From an uncultured Flavihumibacter sp. (lineage in GTDB: Bacteria; Bacteroidota; Bacteroidia; Chitinophagales; Chitinophagaceae), in assembly GCA_946481605.1 (NCBI GenBank), contig CAMLPA010000177.1, forward strand, positions 1 to 6,812: a DNA stretch of 6,812 nt. The letters run 5' to 3'. Shown here in pieces: positions 5,692 through 6,812 of the stretch (the stretch's first letter is position 1; each line of letters opens with the position of its first letter). The notes beneath the pieces were generated by a model. The model was not told the DNA's origin and searched no databases. It saw nothing but the letters and a program-made list of their open reading frames with translations. Both the position numbers and the translations under genes were made by a program.

Positions 5692-6812
5692 ATGAAGAAC
5701 CCCGGTATATCTAAAGGAGTTGATTGGGTGGTGATCTGGATCTATGTGTTCCTGGTGGTGATCGGGATCATGAGCATCTTCGCGAACGAATACCGTGATG
5801 GCGAAGACTGGGTGCAGGGTTTGCTGTCCTTCAAAACGGATTACAGCAAACAGTTCCTGTATTTCGGCGTATCGTTGGTGCTGGCCACCTTCATCCTGGT
5901 AACGGACAGTAAATTCTTTACAGCTACCGCGAATATATTTTATGCCTTCGGGATATTCCTGATGTTGCTGGTGTTCCCATTCCACACGGAAGTGAAAGGA
6001 ACGGAATCGATCATCCGTTTCGGCGGAGCCTTCCAGTTGCAGCCCGCGGAACTGTGTAAGGTGTTCGCGAACCTGGCCCTGGCCAAATACCTTTCCAGGG
6101 TGGAAACGGATTTCACGAAAACGAAGTCGCAACTGATTGCCGCGGCTATCGCCCTGGTGCCGGCCATCCTGAGTATCGCGCAGAAAGAAACGGGGTTGGC
6201 ACTGGTCTATTTCTCTTTCTTTCTTGTAATGTACCGGGAAGGGTTGCCCATCACCGTATTGCTCATCGGCTCCTCGCTGGGCATCCTTGTGGTGGCCACC
6301 CTTTTGCTGGATCCCAATACCCTCGCCATCGCTTTGACCATACTTGCTGTGCTAACGGCTTATCTTATGCGCCGTCAGATCAGGCGTCGGAAATCGTTGC
6401 TGGTCTCCATTGCCATGATATGGCTGGTGGCTGTAGGCATTCAGCGTTTCGGCGTACCCTTCCTGTTCACCAAAGTATTCGCCAAGCACCAGGTGGAACG
6501 CATTTTCGACCTCGTGGGCCGGGAGAACCCCTATGCCGCCAATACCCCGGAAGAGATCGCTGCCAGTCTGAATAAAAAGAAACCGGAAGAAAACTACAAT
6601 GTTCGTCAATCCAAAATCGCCATCGGCTCCGGCGGATGGATCGGAAAAGGTTACCTGAAAGGCACCCAAACCCGCTACGATTTTGTTCCCGAACAACGAA
6701 CGGATTTTATTTTCTGTACCATAGGTGAAGGATTCGGCTTCGTGGGCAGTGTGCTGTTCCTGGGCATCTACACTTTCCTGTTGCTCCGCATCGTGATGAT
6801 CGCGGAACGCCA
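5692..6812 (+). CDS. rodA: Rod shape-determining protein RodA (SEDS glycosyltransferase), 3' end missing
   Basis: RodA is the polytopic SEDS enzyme that polymerises lipid II into glycan strands during cell elongation, in complex with PBP2. From the ATG at 5692, three bases after the mrdA stop, 373 codons are open to the window edge without a stop. Visible are membrane segments from about 12-30 onward, LQPAEL (116-121) matching the SEDS QPSE motif, QKETGLALV (164-172) at the usual QPDxGT position, YREGLP (181-186), [16 protein letters not shown] (305-320), [18 protein letters not shown] (324-341) and a following GEGFGFVG (345-352). Asp338 in TDFIF corresponds to the catalytic Asp262 of E. coli RodA. 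About 60-80 residues between YREGLP and the [11 protein letters not shown] loop are additional to E. coli RodA, including one or two likely membrane helices (about 208-225 and 237-255) and a basic loop (RRQIRRRK, 227-234). There is no strong ribosome site; coupling to mrdA is likely. The C-terminal membrane segments lie outside the window. Confidence 0.96.
   Translation, partial: MKNPGISKGVDWVVIWIYVFLVVIGIMSIFANEYRDGEDWVQGLLSFKTDYSKQFLYFGVSLVLATFILVTDSKFFTATANIFYAFGIFLMLLVFPFHTEVKGTESIIRFGGAFQLQPAELCKVFANLALAKYLSRVETDFTKTKSQLIAAAIALVPAILSIAQKETGLALVYFSFFLVMYREGLPITVLLIGSSLGILVVATLLLDPNTLAIALTILAVLTAYLMRRQIRRRKSLLVSIAMIWLVAVGIQRFGVPFLFTKVFAKHQVERIFDLVGRENPYAANTPEEIAASLNKKKPEENYNVRQSKIAIGSGGWIGKGYLKGTQTRYDFVPEQRTDFIFCTIGEGFGFVGSVLFLGIYTFLLLRIVMIAER

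Noticed and set aside
1..6812. An undescribed system, defence island or mobile region
   Set aside because: Every long frame with gene-like features belongs to purD or the elongasome operon. Gene order and reading frames are intact, and no foreign genes or unexplained gaps over 160 bases are present.

Overview
The window is chromosomal core DNA from a member of the Bacteroidota, most likely the Chitinophagaceae (inference from protein flavour, not a database match). The grounds are the MreC start (MRNIFLFIRRY), the PBP2 start (MSVFNQSRS), a long RodA with extra membrane segments, mostly weak Shine-Dalgarno sequences, and a possible promoter resembling the TTG / TAnnTTTG pattern of that phylum. 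All genes lie on the + strand, and coding density is high.

Layout: (1) about 1-914, the last 303 codons of purD, a de novo purine biosynthesis ATP-grasp ligase whose 5' end is outside the window. (2) 915-1072, a 158-base gap with mutually exclusive inverted repeats just after purD and a possible promoter just before mreB. (3) 1073-2098, mreB. (4) 2099-2176, a short AT-rich spacer with a tandem heptamer and inverted repeats. (5) 2177-3025, mreC, probably from a GTG start. (6) 3022-3555, mreD, overlapping mreC by ATGA. (7) 3589-5688, mrdA, encoding penicillin-binding protein 2. (8) 5692-6812, rodA, running off the right edge.

Genes 3-8 form the classical elongasome (Rod complex) operon. MreB filaments under the inner membrane position the complex. 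MreC and MreD link them through the membrane. RodA is the SEDS glycan polymerase and PBP2 its partner transpeptidase. Together they insert peptidoglycan along the cell side wall.

I found no mobile element, CRISPR array, RNA gene, phage gene or defence gene, and no undescribed system. The observations worth a second look are modest: the two structured spacers, a Cys/His cluster in PBP2, lineage-type substitutions in MreB and RodA, and the purine-gene/shape-gene linkage.
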